Below are positions 24,747 to 35,700 of a DNA stretch of 64,000 nucleotides, piece after piece. Position 1 is the first letter of the stretch. Each line of letters starts with the position of its first letter. Position numbers and translations under genes: made by a program. The notes below the pieces were generated by a model. The model made no database searches, was not told the DNA's origin, and saw only the letters and a program-made list of their open reading frames with translations. Source of the DNA: Dipteronia dyeriana (taxonomy: Eukaryota; Streptophyta; Magnoliopsida; Sapindales; Sapindaceae); contig CM065298.1 in the NCBI GenBank assembly GCA_032871835.1, positions 80,318,154 to 80,382,153 on the forward strand. The letters run 5' to 3'.

Positions 24747-24995
24747 TTGAATCTTCTAGCTTTGATTCTTTTAATCTTTTTGCATAAAGTCTTAGATCTC
24801 TTTAGTAAGCTGAAGAATATTGTTCCAAAGTCTATTTTAACCTTTATTGTTCCAATTACAATTGCTACCACGGAGAGCAGCTTTTTAAAGTTGAAGTTGG
24901 TTAAAAATTATCTTCTATCAACAATGTCACAAGATAGGTTGAGTGGATTGACTATGTTATCTATCGAGAAAAAAGTTTTGATGGTAGTCGTATAA
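24747..24995 (+). pseudogene. hAT transposase C-terminal dimerisation remnant
   Basis: The translation includes 'PITIATTESSFLKLKLVKNY' followed by 'LLSTMSQDRLSGLTMLSIEK'. This matches the C-terminal hAT dimerisation region of TTF-type/MYM-type plant transposases, in which a Ser-Phe-Ser-Lys-Leu motif follows the catalytic Glu. Here Glu is kept and SFSK is SFLK. Everything N-terminal (zinc finger, RNase H-like core) is deleted, so no enzyme is made. Confidence 0.8.
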
Positions 24996-25227
24996 TTAGT
25001 AAATTTACACTTCAGAAAGCAAGAAGAATAGAAACGTAAACAGTGTTTTGTTTTTATGTTTTTAGATATGACAAATCTTTTTTGTTTTAATTTATATGGA
25101 ATACAATGTATTTGGTAAATGAACAATTATTTATTTAATTTTTTTAAATTATATAGGGCTCCGATTTCTGTTAACATCAAAAAATCGTTCGGGCCCCAAA
25201 ATATCTGGAGACGGCCCTGATGCAAAA

Positions 25228-25712
25228 CAAACTAAACATTGTATTGTATTATTATAATACATTTTAAACTCTTAATACAATACAAACTACCAAACATGAT
25301 AAGGGTAGTATTGGTAGCAAAGGACTCCACATTTAATCTAGCCCTTTAAATCTTTAAGAAATATTGGTAAACCTCAACCAACAAATACTGAATATATTTA
25401 CTTGGTTGAATCTTGAATGACAAGGAAACTATACTACACCGGTATGACCAATAAGTTGCACATTGATTTACTTAAACTTAAATTCTAACAAATATTGGTA
25501 AACCCCCCTCCTCTCTTTGTACTTGTGAGATGTCTGTATTGTTTTGCAAGTGAGGTTTGGTTTGAATGTACAACAAATGGCCGCTAGTCCCTCATTTGGT
25601 ACGTTTGGTGAAGAAAACTTAATGAAGTAATACACAAGAAACCAACCCCAAAATTAATAAGTTGATGCCAGAAGGCCCAGAACAATTAAGTTGAGAGATT
25701 GTAATTCTGGCA
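25228..25712 (+). promoter_or_regulatory. Upstream region of the EXO70 gene
   Basis: This 485 bp gap separates the hAT element from the EXO70 start codon and should hold the promoter and 5' UTR. I do not see a convincing TATA box at a fixed distance. The hAT insertion lies about 490 bp upstream of the coding start. Confidence 0.4.
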
Positions 25713-27656
25713 ATGGCAATGTCAATGTCTAAAATGGATGGTATCAAGACATTGTTGAACACTAGCTTAGAGAGGTCAAGAGCTCTTTCCATGGAGCTAG
25801 ACAAAACTGGTCCAAGATTAGAACAGATTAAACAAAGGTTGCCTTCTCTGGTGCCTAAGCAGAATTGCTCATTTGTTGCAGTCAGACATCAGATTGATGG
25901 TGTCATTGGTCCTGCTTCTGCTCTTCTCAAGGTGTTCGACGTTGTCCTCGAGCTTCAAAAGTCACTCTTATCAGAGCCGTTTTCTGATCTTTTCAACTAT
26001 CTATCACTCGTGAAACAGCTTGAAGAAGCAATGAAGTTTCTTGCAGATAATTGTAGGTTTACAATTCAATGGTTGGAGGGTATCTTCGAGGCCCTTAAAG
26101 GGAATCCGGGTATTGATGATCGGTACTTCCTGAACGTGAAAAAGCCGTTAAGGATTCTACAAGAATTGCAGGACACCGATGTATGTACCCGTTTGAAAGG
26201 AGGGGTTCTATTCGAGGCATTGGAGAAACTCGAAGCTGAATTCAAGCGGCTTGTGACAGAAAACACAGTTTCATTTGCTTTAATAGACTCCCCAACATAC
26301 CAAGCTAATCGCATTGCTCCATCACTCATGCCTGTTGGTGTTATACACAAGTTGCAGGCCATCATTCGCCGCTTAAAAGCTAATGATCGGCTTGAGAATT
26401 GCGTATCTGTATATGCAGTAGTTCGGAGTTCAAATGTTAGGGCCAGTTTACAAGTTTTTGATTTGGAATATCTCGAGAATTCGATCTCAGAATTCAATGA
26501 TGTGCAAGACATAGAGGGTTCAGTAGATAGTTGGTGTAAGCAGTTTGAGTTAGTGGTGAAGAATTTGTTTGAGCCTGAGTATAACTTGTGCAGTGATGTT
26601 TTCGACAAGATTGGTTCCGATGTTAGCACGAGCTGCTTTTCAAAGATCGCTGTCCAATCTGAAATTCTTTCTTTCCTCCGATTTGGAAAGAATGTCACGG
26701 AGAGTAAGAAGGATCCTATAAAACTGTTGAAGCTGTTGGACATTTTCGCGGTCTTAAACAATCTGAGAGTTGATTTCAACCGCCTTTTTGGAGGGGGATC
26801 GTATGGCGAAATCCAAACTCTTACACGGGATGTCATCAAGGGAGTTGTTAATGGTGCTTGTGAAATTTTCTGGGAACTCCCATTTCAAGTGGAGGTTCAA
26901 AGGAAAACTAGTCCTCCTTCTAACGGAAATGTTCCAAGGCTAGTAAGCTTTATGACCGATTACTGTAATCAGCTGCTCGGAGACAAATACAAGCCAACCT
27001 TGACACAAGTTCTGGTGATCCATCAGATTTGGAAACAAGAGACATATCAAGAAGGACTTTTAGCAAGCCAGATATTTAACATGATAAAGGAAATTGCACT
27101 CAACTTGGATTCATGGTCAAGTGCCCACCAAGACGTGACGCTTTCGTTCATTTTCATGATGAACAATCATAGCCATTTTTGCAACCTGAAAGGCACAAAG
27201 CTTGGAGAAATGTTAGGAAGTAGTTGGTTAAGAGCTCATGAGGAGTACAAGGAGTATTATGCAGGGCTATACATGAGAGAGAGTTGGGGAAAACTCATTG
27301 CTCTTCTGAACCTGCAAGATGGACAGAAATCGAATACGAATAATACGAAGAGGTTGAAGGTTTTCAATGAAGCTTTTGATTGCTTGTACAAGAAGCAGTC
27401 CAATTGGGTTGTCACTGATATAGACTTGAAGGAGAAAATATGCAAACTTGTAGTGCAAGCTTTTGTTCCTGCTTATAAAAACTACTTGAAGAGCTATGTA
27501 CTATTGGATGAAAGCAAGCATGTGAAATACAGTGTGCAGAGTTTGGAGAATATGTTGAGCTCTCTGTTTGAACCAAAACAAAGCACCAGACAGGTTCATT
27601 TCATTGGTAAAATTAAACATGTAGTCACCCATTTGATGCTTACAACTGTAACTTGA
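25713..27656 (+). CDS. EXO70-family exocyst complex subunit
   Basis: This is a single-exon, 647-residue protein. EXO70 proteins are subunits of the octameric exocyst that tethers secretory vesicles to the plasma membrane by binding phosphoinositides and other subunits. The N-terminal part (1-90) is helical, with 'LEQIKQRLPSL' around residue 35-45. The conserved EXO70 C-terminal helical domain covers about residues 250-630, with the diagnostic 'YAGLYMRESWGKLIALL' near residue 515 and 'VQSLENMLSSLFE' near the end. Length and lack of introns fit the plant EXO70 paralogues outside the intron-rich A1 type. I did not settle the subfamily. The start is the first of four in-frame Met codons within eight residues (M1, M3, M5, M8), so the exact choice hardly matters. 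The reading frame is intact, with no sign of decay. A long antisense frame inside it is a shadow. Confidence 0.9.
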   Translation: MAMSMSKMDGIKTLLNTSLERSRALSMELDKTGPRLEQIKQRLPSLVPKQNCSFVAVRHQIDGVIGPASALLKVFDVVLELQKSLLSEPFSDLFNYLSLVKQLEEAMKFLADNCRFTIQWLEGIFEALKGNPGIDDRYFLNVKKPLRILQELQDTDVCTRLKGGVLFEALEKLEAEFKRLVTENTVSFALIDSPTYQANRIAPSLMPVGVIHKLQAIIRRLKANDRLENCVSVYAVVRSSNVRASLQVFDLEYLENSISEFNDVQDIEGSVDSWCKQFELVVKNLFEPEYNLCSDVFDKIGSDVSTSCFSKIAVQSEILSFLRFGKNVTESKKDPIKLLKLLDIFAVLNNLRVDFNRLFGGGSYGEIQTLTRDVIKGVVNGACEIFWELPFQVEVQRKTSPPSNGNVPRLVSFMTDYCNQLLGDKYKPTLTQVLVIHQIWKQETYQEGLLASQIFNMIKEIALNLDSWSSAHQDVTLSFIFMMNNHSHFCNLKGTKLGEMLGSSWLRAHEEYKEYYAGLYMRESWGKLIALLNLQDGQKSNTNNTKRLKVFNEAFDCLYKKQSNWVVTDIDLKEKICKLVVQAFVPAYKNYLKSYVLLDESKHVKYSVQSLENMLSSLFEPKQSTRQVHFIGKIKHVVTHLMLTTVT

Positions 27657-27906
27657 CTGATTGATATTGTCATTTTTTTCTAGATAATTTAGTTGAATGT
27701 TTGATCTCCAGAAGAATTATGATATTATCAGATCAAAGCTATTCACATTGTGATAATTGACTTTATGTGTGGGTGTGGAGTGGTGGGTGGTGTTGATCAG
27801 ATGTCTGCTATTTGGAAATTGGATGAGTTTAGGTTTAGATAAGTTTTACTTTTATTTTTATTTTATTTAAAAAAAAAAAAAACCTTTTTTTTTTCTAAAA
27901 AAAATT
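27657..27906 (+). other. EXO70 3' flank
   Basis: AT-rich sequence following the TGA stop, with a run of A at 27869-27882. No coding signal is visible. A candidate AATAAA polyadenylation signal lies just beyond, at 27941-27946, inside the left arm of the hairpin. Confidence 0.4.
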
Positions 27907-28049
27907 GAACAAAGATCACAGCTTGAATGTATTAGTAAATAATAAATGTAATTAATACAAATAAAATATATAGCAATCAAATAAAAATTAAACAATTTTT
28001 TTTGTTACATATATTATTTACTAATACATTCAAGCTGTGATCTTTGTTC
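27907..28049. repeat. 38 bp perfect inverted repeat (foldback), 67 bp loop
   Basis: The arm GAACAAAGATCACAGC...AATAATA (27907-27944) is the exact reverse complement of 28012-28049. With one mismatch it extends inward to about 46 bp per arm. The loop is AT-rich. It could be a small foldback/MITE or, if transcribed as part of the EXO70 3' UTR, a long RNA hairpin. Confidence 0.9.
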
Positions 28050-28302
28050 TTGATAAGATTTACACCCCACCCCCACCCCCCCCCAAAATGCCATAGAAAA
28101 TCAAACACCATCTTTTGCTCTCAATTTTTCCTCCTCGTCTTTTTCTTCTTTCGTGTGTAATCAAACTCTCTCTATCTAGCAAACCGATCACCTTTGAATC
28201 CTCTCTCTTCTTCTTTAACTCATCAATTTCATGGTTCAAAGTGTAGATTTGTTAAATATGCTCATGGTTTGATTATTTTTTGTGTTGTATGTGTGCAATT
28301 GT

Positions 28303-28664
28303 CGGTGTTTTAGTAAACGCTAGGCACTAGTCAGGCGATAGCCCAACGCCTAGAGCCTAGATAGTGCCTAAGTGGCCGATAATTTATTTATTTTTAATTA
28401 TATTTTCTGCATACAAAACCAATATTCAATCTCTTTCAAAAAAATCAATATTCAAATTTTAAACAATATAACTAGGATATAAAAACGAATTTGACTCCGC
28501 CTTAACCGATAAATAAGTAAAATCGACCAACAAATAGGTCAAAATGTTCGTTTTTGTACCTGCCACCTACTACAACCCATTTTTTCCTAATCGGGACGGC
28601 CGATGACTGCCTAGCGTCTAAGCGGACGCCTAAGCAACGCCTAGGCGTGTATTTTCGAACACCG
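28303..28664. mobile_element. MITE with GC-rich inverted ends
   Basis: The left end CGGTGTTTTAGTAAACGC and right end ...GTGTATTTTCGAACACCG are imperfect inverses. Both continue into GCCTAG/CTAGGC-rich text (CGCCTAGAGCCTAG at left, ACGCCTAGGCG at right), while the centre is AT-rich. No coding capacity is present. A TTG trinucleotide flanks both sides, but the target duplication is not certain. Confidence 0.6.
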
Positions 28665-28920
28665 GTTGCAAAGGATTCACTTGGATTTGCTGAGGTGTGC
28701 AGGTGTATAGAATGTCTTCATATAAGCGGAAGACGAAGTTAATTGGCGGAGGGATTCCGATGGAGTCGGTTGTGTAGTTGTAATTTTTAAAGAAGAAAGT
28801 CAAAGGTGGACTAAAAAGTTTTCCATTACTATTTCCAATAAACAGTTTTCAAAACTATCAATAAGCAGCTTCTCAAAAGTGTCGTAGAAAAACCAAAAGT
28901 GACCAAAAACACTTCATAAG

Positions 28921-29000
28921 CCCAATTCAGAATCATTTTTAAACCCGAAAGCAATTTAAACCCAATTCAGAATCATTTTTAAACCCGAAAGCAGTTTAAG
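28921..29000 (+). repeat. Two-copy tandem duplication, 40 bp unit
   Basis: The unit beginning CCCAATTCAGAATCATTTTT occurs at 28921-28960 and again at 28961-29000, with only two base differences. It looks like a recent local duplication in noncoding DNA. Confidence 0.95.
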
Positions 29001-29761
29001 AAGCATTCTCATACTGGGTGTTACATGTCATCACTCCTATGAATAGATCAACTGTTTTGCACACTTTTTGCTTATTTATCTTTCACAACAAAAAGCCATA
29101 TCGTTTGGTGGTTGATATTATCTTAACAAATGCTCGTATGGCATCAAAGTAGTTACTTTTTATACTAAATTACAGTATTAGGAAGTTGTTGTGACTTGTT
29201 AATTTATAAGATAATTAATGAAAATGAGAGAATATTGGTTGAGATTTTTAAATCTTCGTTTTTCTGGTGCCTGTAGATGCAGTCAAACCACTCTGATTGT
29301 ATATTATTGCCACGGGAGTACAGTAGCTGTCAAATGAAGCCTGAAAGCAAGGAATTTCAACTAAATGCATTAAAACTACGAAGATTTTTCTACAATGGCC
29401 TCCCAAAACTCACAAAACATAACCTTTTGATTATGTATCTCTTACAGAATTCTAGTGTGAGAATTAATTAACAATCATTCACTGCAAGCATTACATACCA
29501 AGACCATGCTAATAATAAAGAAGAGTTCTTGTATTATATATTGGATTTATGAATCCATATCCTCTAGGTTGGTATGCTTCCTGCCATTATCACCGAAAAG
29601 CTTCCAAGTATATAAGGAATACATACAATTACCAACAGGTTGAACATGCATAAATAAAAAACAGAAGTTAAAACATGCAACACCGAACTGATAGAAGCTC
29701 AACTAGTACACATTTTATAGGCCTCAATTACCACTACAAAACAAGTTGAAAAAATAATGAT
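29001..29761. other. Intergenic stretch and GluTRBP 3' flank
   Basis: No independent gene is supported. The last few hundred bases (to 29761) lie downstream of the GluTRBP stop codon on the minus strand and probably include its 3' UTR. A small ORF at 29277-29471 has no recognisable features. Confidence 0.4.
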
Positions 29762-32700
29762 TCAATACAATCGTCCATATGTTATTTGCTTCAGTTGTTT
29801 CACCTTTTTAAAATCTGGCACTTGAAAATTTTTCTCAATCTCCCAAGCTTCTTGCGACATGCAATTGAATGAGGACTTGGCACCCTTCTCATCTGTCACT
29901 TCTGTAGGGAAAGGAATTCGGACATCGAATGCACCCTTTTGTGGAGAGTATAGACGCATGTCAAATCCTAAGCGATCCACCCATATCAATTTTGCTTCTG
30001 ATACCTGTCAGGTAGATGGGAATTTCAAGATAACGTTACACAAGACACCAAAGGATTCCTATTTAGCAAACATCAAACATATGTCTCGGTCATATTTAAA
30101 TAATCTCAAGCCCTTGTAACAAGCACAAAGGATACATTGAAGTCCCAGAGAAGCACTCAGAAAAAGCAAACATTAAAAATTAAAAAAATTGAAGGAAGCA
30201 TGCAAAGACTGTTGCAGCACATTAAATTACTTCGGAGAAAATGCATATGCTTTCCAGACATTTTGTGTAAACAAAATTACAATTCTATTCTGATTCGGGA
30301 CTGTGAAGGTAATCTGCGTTTCCAAGAAAAAAAAACAGAGGGCGGGAGTCGACAGCCATAGTACCTGACTACTGCATGAACCGTTTTGCTTAAAATATAA
30401 TACAGGACTATAACAATACCACAGAATTTGAACTATAATCCTGATTACTTCCAGTACCTCCTCTAAACATTTGATGAGCTCACAGTGTGGTGTGGAACAG
30501 TGTGATGTATTCAATGCATAATAATGCGGTGGTAAAAACATTAGGTTACTCCCACGGTTACCAAGCATTAGCTAAGTGGCTCCTATGTGAGTGGTTGCTT
30601 ATTCCCATGGTTTGCTCCATGGTAGCAAGCACTGCCTAACAGCCTAAGTGGCCCTTATGTTTGTGAGTGGTGGCTCTAGGTTCGATAGTTTCAAAGTACA
30701 AAACTTAAACTCCCATGTGAAAAGAGAAATAACGTGTGATCATGGCAGAGTGAGTCTAACACAAATCGTGCAGAAAATGTGTGGAATATGCTACATAAAA
30801 GCTGTAAGAGATCCAGCAAAAAAGCCTTATGACAAACAATAACTAATTAGAATATCAAGGAGCACTAGTATCTTATTTCCTATATTAATTTGTAAGTATC
30901 TGTAGAGGAAAACAGTAAATGGCTTCAAAATGAGAAATGCAGGTTATGATTGTCTTTTAAGTAACTTGTGTCCTTCAAATGTCGAATTTGACACAGCAAG
31001 GTATTTCATTCTAGTGCATTTTCATGTTGCCATTATATTTCTTTAGGAAGATTAGATTGTAATTTACGTAAAAGTTCAGATAGCTGTACAAAGAAACTGA
31101 AATTAGCAGCAAGTAGGCAACAACTAGGTTGGCTGCAAACCTGGAAGTCTAAATCAACATATATGGTGCAAAAGCGGAAAATATCTTCCATATTAGTGGC
31201 ATTAATCTCATTTACAATCTTTTCTGCAAAGTCTCGAAGTGGATCCGGGCTTGCATTCTTATAATCTGACAAAGAGACCCATGTGCCATCCTGAAAAGGT
31301 TAAACATCATATTTACTACCGAATGTAATCATCCATCATGCTACAAAATTGAAAGTAAACAATAGGCAACATAGAAAGTTAAGCCAAAGAAAATTCAAAT
31401 TTAACAAACAATATGACAATGCCATCAAACCTCCTCAAAACTTTCCATCTGAAGAACTCGTTCGACAGCAACAACATACATAAGATTTTCGTCAACTTCT
31501 TCTCCAAATCTCTTTTTCCATGTTGAGTGAAGCCGCTATAAAATTGTTATATCCAGTAAGATATTGGAATAAGCAATTACATCAAAGGAAAAAACGTTCA
31601 ATATACTTTAATATATATGGTCTACAGAAACATCGAAACCTGCTAAAGTTAGAATCTTCTGGAGCCAAGTTGAATAAAACATGCCAAGGGTCATATTGAT
31701 GTTTAGTTATGGAATTGGTCATAAAATGTAGTCATTAAAATGAACAGAAATTATAAAATGAAAATGAAAATGATAAAGCTTGAACAAGAAAAAAGAAATG
31801 CAAAAGAAGATGGGAAATAAATGTCTTCAACTGAACAACCAAACTTTTTGGTACTTGAATATATGTTAATAAGTAGGTATTCACAATTTCAGGTTAGAGT
31901 TTATTTAGTTTATGGTGCATATAGATACATGATATACAGAAATTTTTTATTTCAAAATCAAGGTTGAGAGTTCCATACTTCATATATTATAACCTAGGAT
32001 AACTCAAGAAGATAAATAGAAAATATTTCCTGATAAGAATCCTGTACATACCCAACTGAAAATCACAATAAATCTAATCATACTCCAATCTAACAAATCT
32101 CTGAAACTGTTTGACCGTTAAAAGAGAAAATATCACTTTCCCTAACAATATAATTTGAAAAAATGCAGTAACTGAAAGAAAGCTGCTCTAAAATTGTCCC
32201 AAAATGAATATCAGCTTATAACTGAGGATTTATTGACACCTGGACAACATATCAGTTGATAACAATTTATCCAAGGAGCTTAAAATGCCTTGAGATCAGT
32301 TCGTCCCAATTATCACGATCCCTTCGTGATGGGGAAGTGGTTAGGGATTTGAGAACTTACGTTAGGCGTAAGTTTCGGAAAGATAATTAGGGATTTTGTG
32401 GATATTATCTTTTGTTATTTTATTTGATATTATCTTTTGTTATTTTGTTAGTATTTATCTTTAGGAAATTATCTCCTTTAGAGATAATTGATTCAGGTTA
32501 TTATCTTTAGGTGTTTGTTTTTAATTAAACTCTTTGTATTTATCTCTTGTATCTGATCTTTATAAAAGGCCCCTTTAGAACCTTTTGTAGGGTTAGACTT
32601 GATGAATTGAATAAAGAATTGATTTGCTATGTTTCCAATCCCCTTTTCTGGTTCTATTTCCTTCTGGTTCTACATCACTTCGCCAGCAACACTTTAAAGT

Positions 32701-35700
32701 CTACCTCATCTCAAGAATTCTTCTATACAACCAGTCACACACACATTTCCAGTCAATTAGTCTTAAAAGTAAGCTATAAAATAATTTGAGTTCTCCTTGT
32801 ATATATAGTTTTGGTAGTGGAGGGTTTGGTGCCTTTTTGGAATGGTTATGTGGAGTGTCATTTTATAATGACATTTCTCAATTCCCTTGATTATTGGGAA
32901 GTATTTATGTCATTTCTAACCACGGTAAGCTGTCATGTAGCTCATCCAAAGGTGCCATTTGGCGAAGTATTGATGATATAGATATGCCATAACAAATCGA
33001 AGGCTATTTGTCATACATGCCTTATTTGGATGGCAAAAATGTTCTAGTTCAAACTTCAAACTCAGGAGTTGGAGGGCAACTATTACACCATAACCTGCCT
33101 GCTTATTGGTCAATTTGACATCAAGAAAATTTCCACAACAAATTTCAGTTCATCAACGGTTAGCTTACTTCGAAGGAGAGGTTGGCTACTCTGATTTCGA
33201 TATTCATTGGTTTTTTGTTAAATTCGCAGGCTTTTCTTATTTATTTGCATTGATCCAGTCTTTTTATTATTTGAATTTTAGTTTTATTTAATAAATTTTC
33301 TTTTTATTTATTTTTATTTTCTTTTCTTTTTCTTTTATAAAACATTTGCATTTTCATAAAACACAAATAGATTCATAAAAAATAAAAATAAAATAAAAAA
33401 ACAAAAAAAAAAACTAGTATTAGTCGGGCGTTTATTGGAATTGGGTATTTGCTTATGGACGTACATGTCTAGGAAAGTTATGTCTAAGAAGGTTGGTACT
33501 TAAGTGTGTCCGTTGTGACCCTCCACCCTTTCCTGGGAACTTACATGGTGCATTGTTCACAATTGCTTACACTATTCTATAAACAAACCCTTTTAGAGTC
33601 ATAGGTGGTTTATTGCGCACATACGGCTAATTTATTTTAATTATTACGTGTTTTCACGTTAATCATATACATAATGGTTACCAAACAAGACTTTGAACAA
33701 TCTAACCAGGATCTTAATGACAATCACAGCAGTCCAAAATGACCTTGGGAAGCAAATACTTGACCTTACACATGAAATGTGTAATAATTTAACCCGTATC
33801 AAGGCCCAGTTCACTAATTTTAACATTCACCACTCTCCTAGGGATACAGGTAAACAATCTATGGAAGAACATGTTACTAGGTCTACCATGAGTCAAGGTA
33901 CACAAGTCCCAAATCATACACATCCAAGTTCGTCCAATATAGGCTATAAGGCTTCGACCTCTAGAGTCCTCCCTTTACATAGGAATACACAACCCTTTCA
34001 GCCTGAGTCTGATGATGAACCTGATCAATATAGACAACCTAGGCATGCCTTTAGAGGTCTACCTATTGAGGATCATGACATTAGGTGTCCACCTAATCTT
34101 CTTCCTCGTCGAAATATTGACCCCTATAGGAACCCCTTTAATGACCGTAGAGATTTCCATAGAAGATTTTCTGATGACCATTTTGATCCCGTTAGAAAGG
34201 TTAAGGTAGATGCCCCGGAATTTGATTGTAGGTTAGATGCAAATGTCTTCCTAGATTGGCTTGCTGCCATGGATGACTACTTTGAGTGGTATACTATAAG
34301 TGACGAACAAAAAATCCGTTCGGCCAAACTTAAGCTCGTCGATTCTGCTAAGAAATATTGGCGGAACATCCAAATGCAGTTTGATCGTCTAGGTCAAGAT
34401 CCCATCACCTTTTGGTTTGAGATGAAAATCAGGTTAAGAGAGAAAAATCTGCCTACCTATTATCATAGTGCATTACTAGACCAGTACCTTAACATTAAGC
34501 AATCTTCGTCTAGTGTAAATGACTACATGTCTGTTTTTGATGACCTGTTGATAAGATGTAATATCAAAGAAGAACCCGATGTAACTGTGGCTAGATTCCT
34601 AAATGGCCTTAAGTTATAACTCACCCGTGTGGTTAGCATGCACAATTCCGAGACTTTAGAAGATGTCTACTCTAAAGCAGGCTGAGATATACCTTCGTCC
34701 TTACCTCTCTAAACGTCCACTGGGTGACTTTCACCAAACTCGTCCTACTCCACCTGAGGGTTCCCAATCCTTCAACTATAAAGGAGTTAATACTTCAACC
34801 TCAAATGCTCCATTTGATTCTAGACCTTCTATACTGAGAGATAGGCCCGGCATTCTTTCTACAGTGCGTCCTCATAACCCTAATATTGAGTGCCACCATT
34901 GTCATGCTAAGGGCCATATCTTTTCTCGATGCCCACAACGTACCTTAACATAGGCCAAGAGTATGACGACTATTATCCTCCTGACCCTACGGATGAGGTC
35001 GTAGAGCCTATGGAGGATATCCATGATTTGGATCTTGAGGCCGATCTAGATGATAGAGGGTTTGAGGGTCAGCTGCATATGATGAGATGCATATTCTCTA
35101 AGCCGGTTAGTGTTGATACCTGGAACGAACAAATGTATCCATACATTTATTCAATTGAAAGGTAAAAGTTGTAAGTTAGTGATAGATGGGGGTAGCACAA
35201 TGAATATTGTTTCTAATGTTGCGGCCACTAGGTTTCAACTCACTCCAGAACCTCATCCACATCCATTTAGAGTTGCTGGGTAGATAAGACTTCTTTACCT
35301 GTTACCTATAGGTGTCGTGTTCCCCTACCCTTAGGCTCTTATTCAGAAACCATTTACTGTGACATTCTTCCTATAGAAGTTGCTCACATCCTCTTTGGAC
35401 GTCCTTGGTTATATGACCTTGATGTCAAGAGTTTTGGTCGAACGAACACTCATGTTTACCCATCAAGGCAAGACCATTACCCTACAATCTGCTAAACCTA
35501 AGGATAGCATCCCGATAAAAACTAACACATCAGTGGTTGATAAACCTTAACCAACTTTGTCCCCTAAACACAATCTTCACATCTTAGGTCCTAGGGAATT
35601 CATGCGACACAGCCACCAGATTGGGATTGTGTACGCATTAGTGATGCGAGAGCAAACCTATGACACCCCTACTTTAGGGTTCAAACCCACCCCCGCAGTT

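Larger units (their letters stand above)
24059..25219 (+). mobile_element. Non-autonomous hAT transposon (1161 bp) with 8 bp target duplication
   Basis: The element begins CAGGGCTGGCCCATGGGCCC and ends GGAGACGGCCCTG, giving a short terminal inverted repeat (CAGGGC.G). The octamer ATGCAAAA flanks it exactly on both sides (24051-24058 and 25220-25227), the hAT superfamily hallmark. Inside it are a (TA)n tract (24357-24415) and the last part of a transposase gene. It is a deletion derivative of an autonomous hAT of the zinc-finger MYM/TTF-type group. Confidence 0.9.

Noticed and set aside
26066..26839. A 257-codon open frame on the minus strand within EXO70
   Set aside because: It lies wholly inside the intact plus-strand EXO70 gene, has no recognisable domain and a Ser/Arg-rich composition expected of an antisense shadow.
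30137..30842. Small ORFs in GluTRBP intron 4 and a partial 75 bp duplication near 30540-30665
   Set aside because: They lie within an intron with good GT/AG borders; no domain is seen, and the duplication is too weak to call an element.
32547..33291. ORFs in the Gypsy 5' LTR (repeated at 38840-39458)
   Set aside because: They recur only because the two LTRs are nearly identical; LTRs of this type do not encode proteins.
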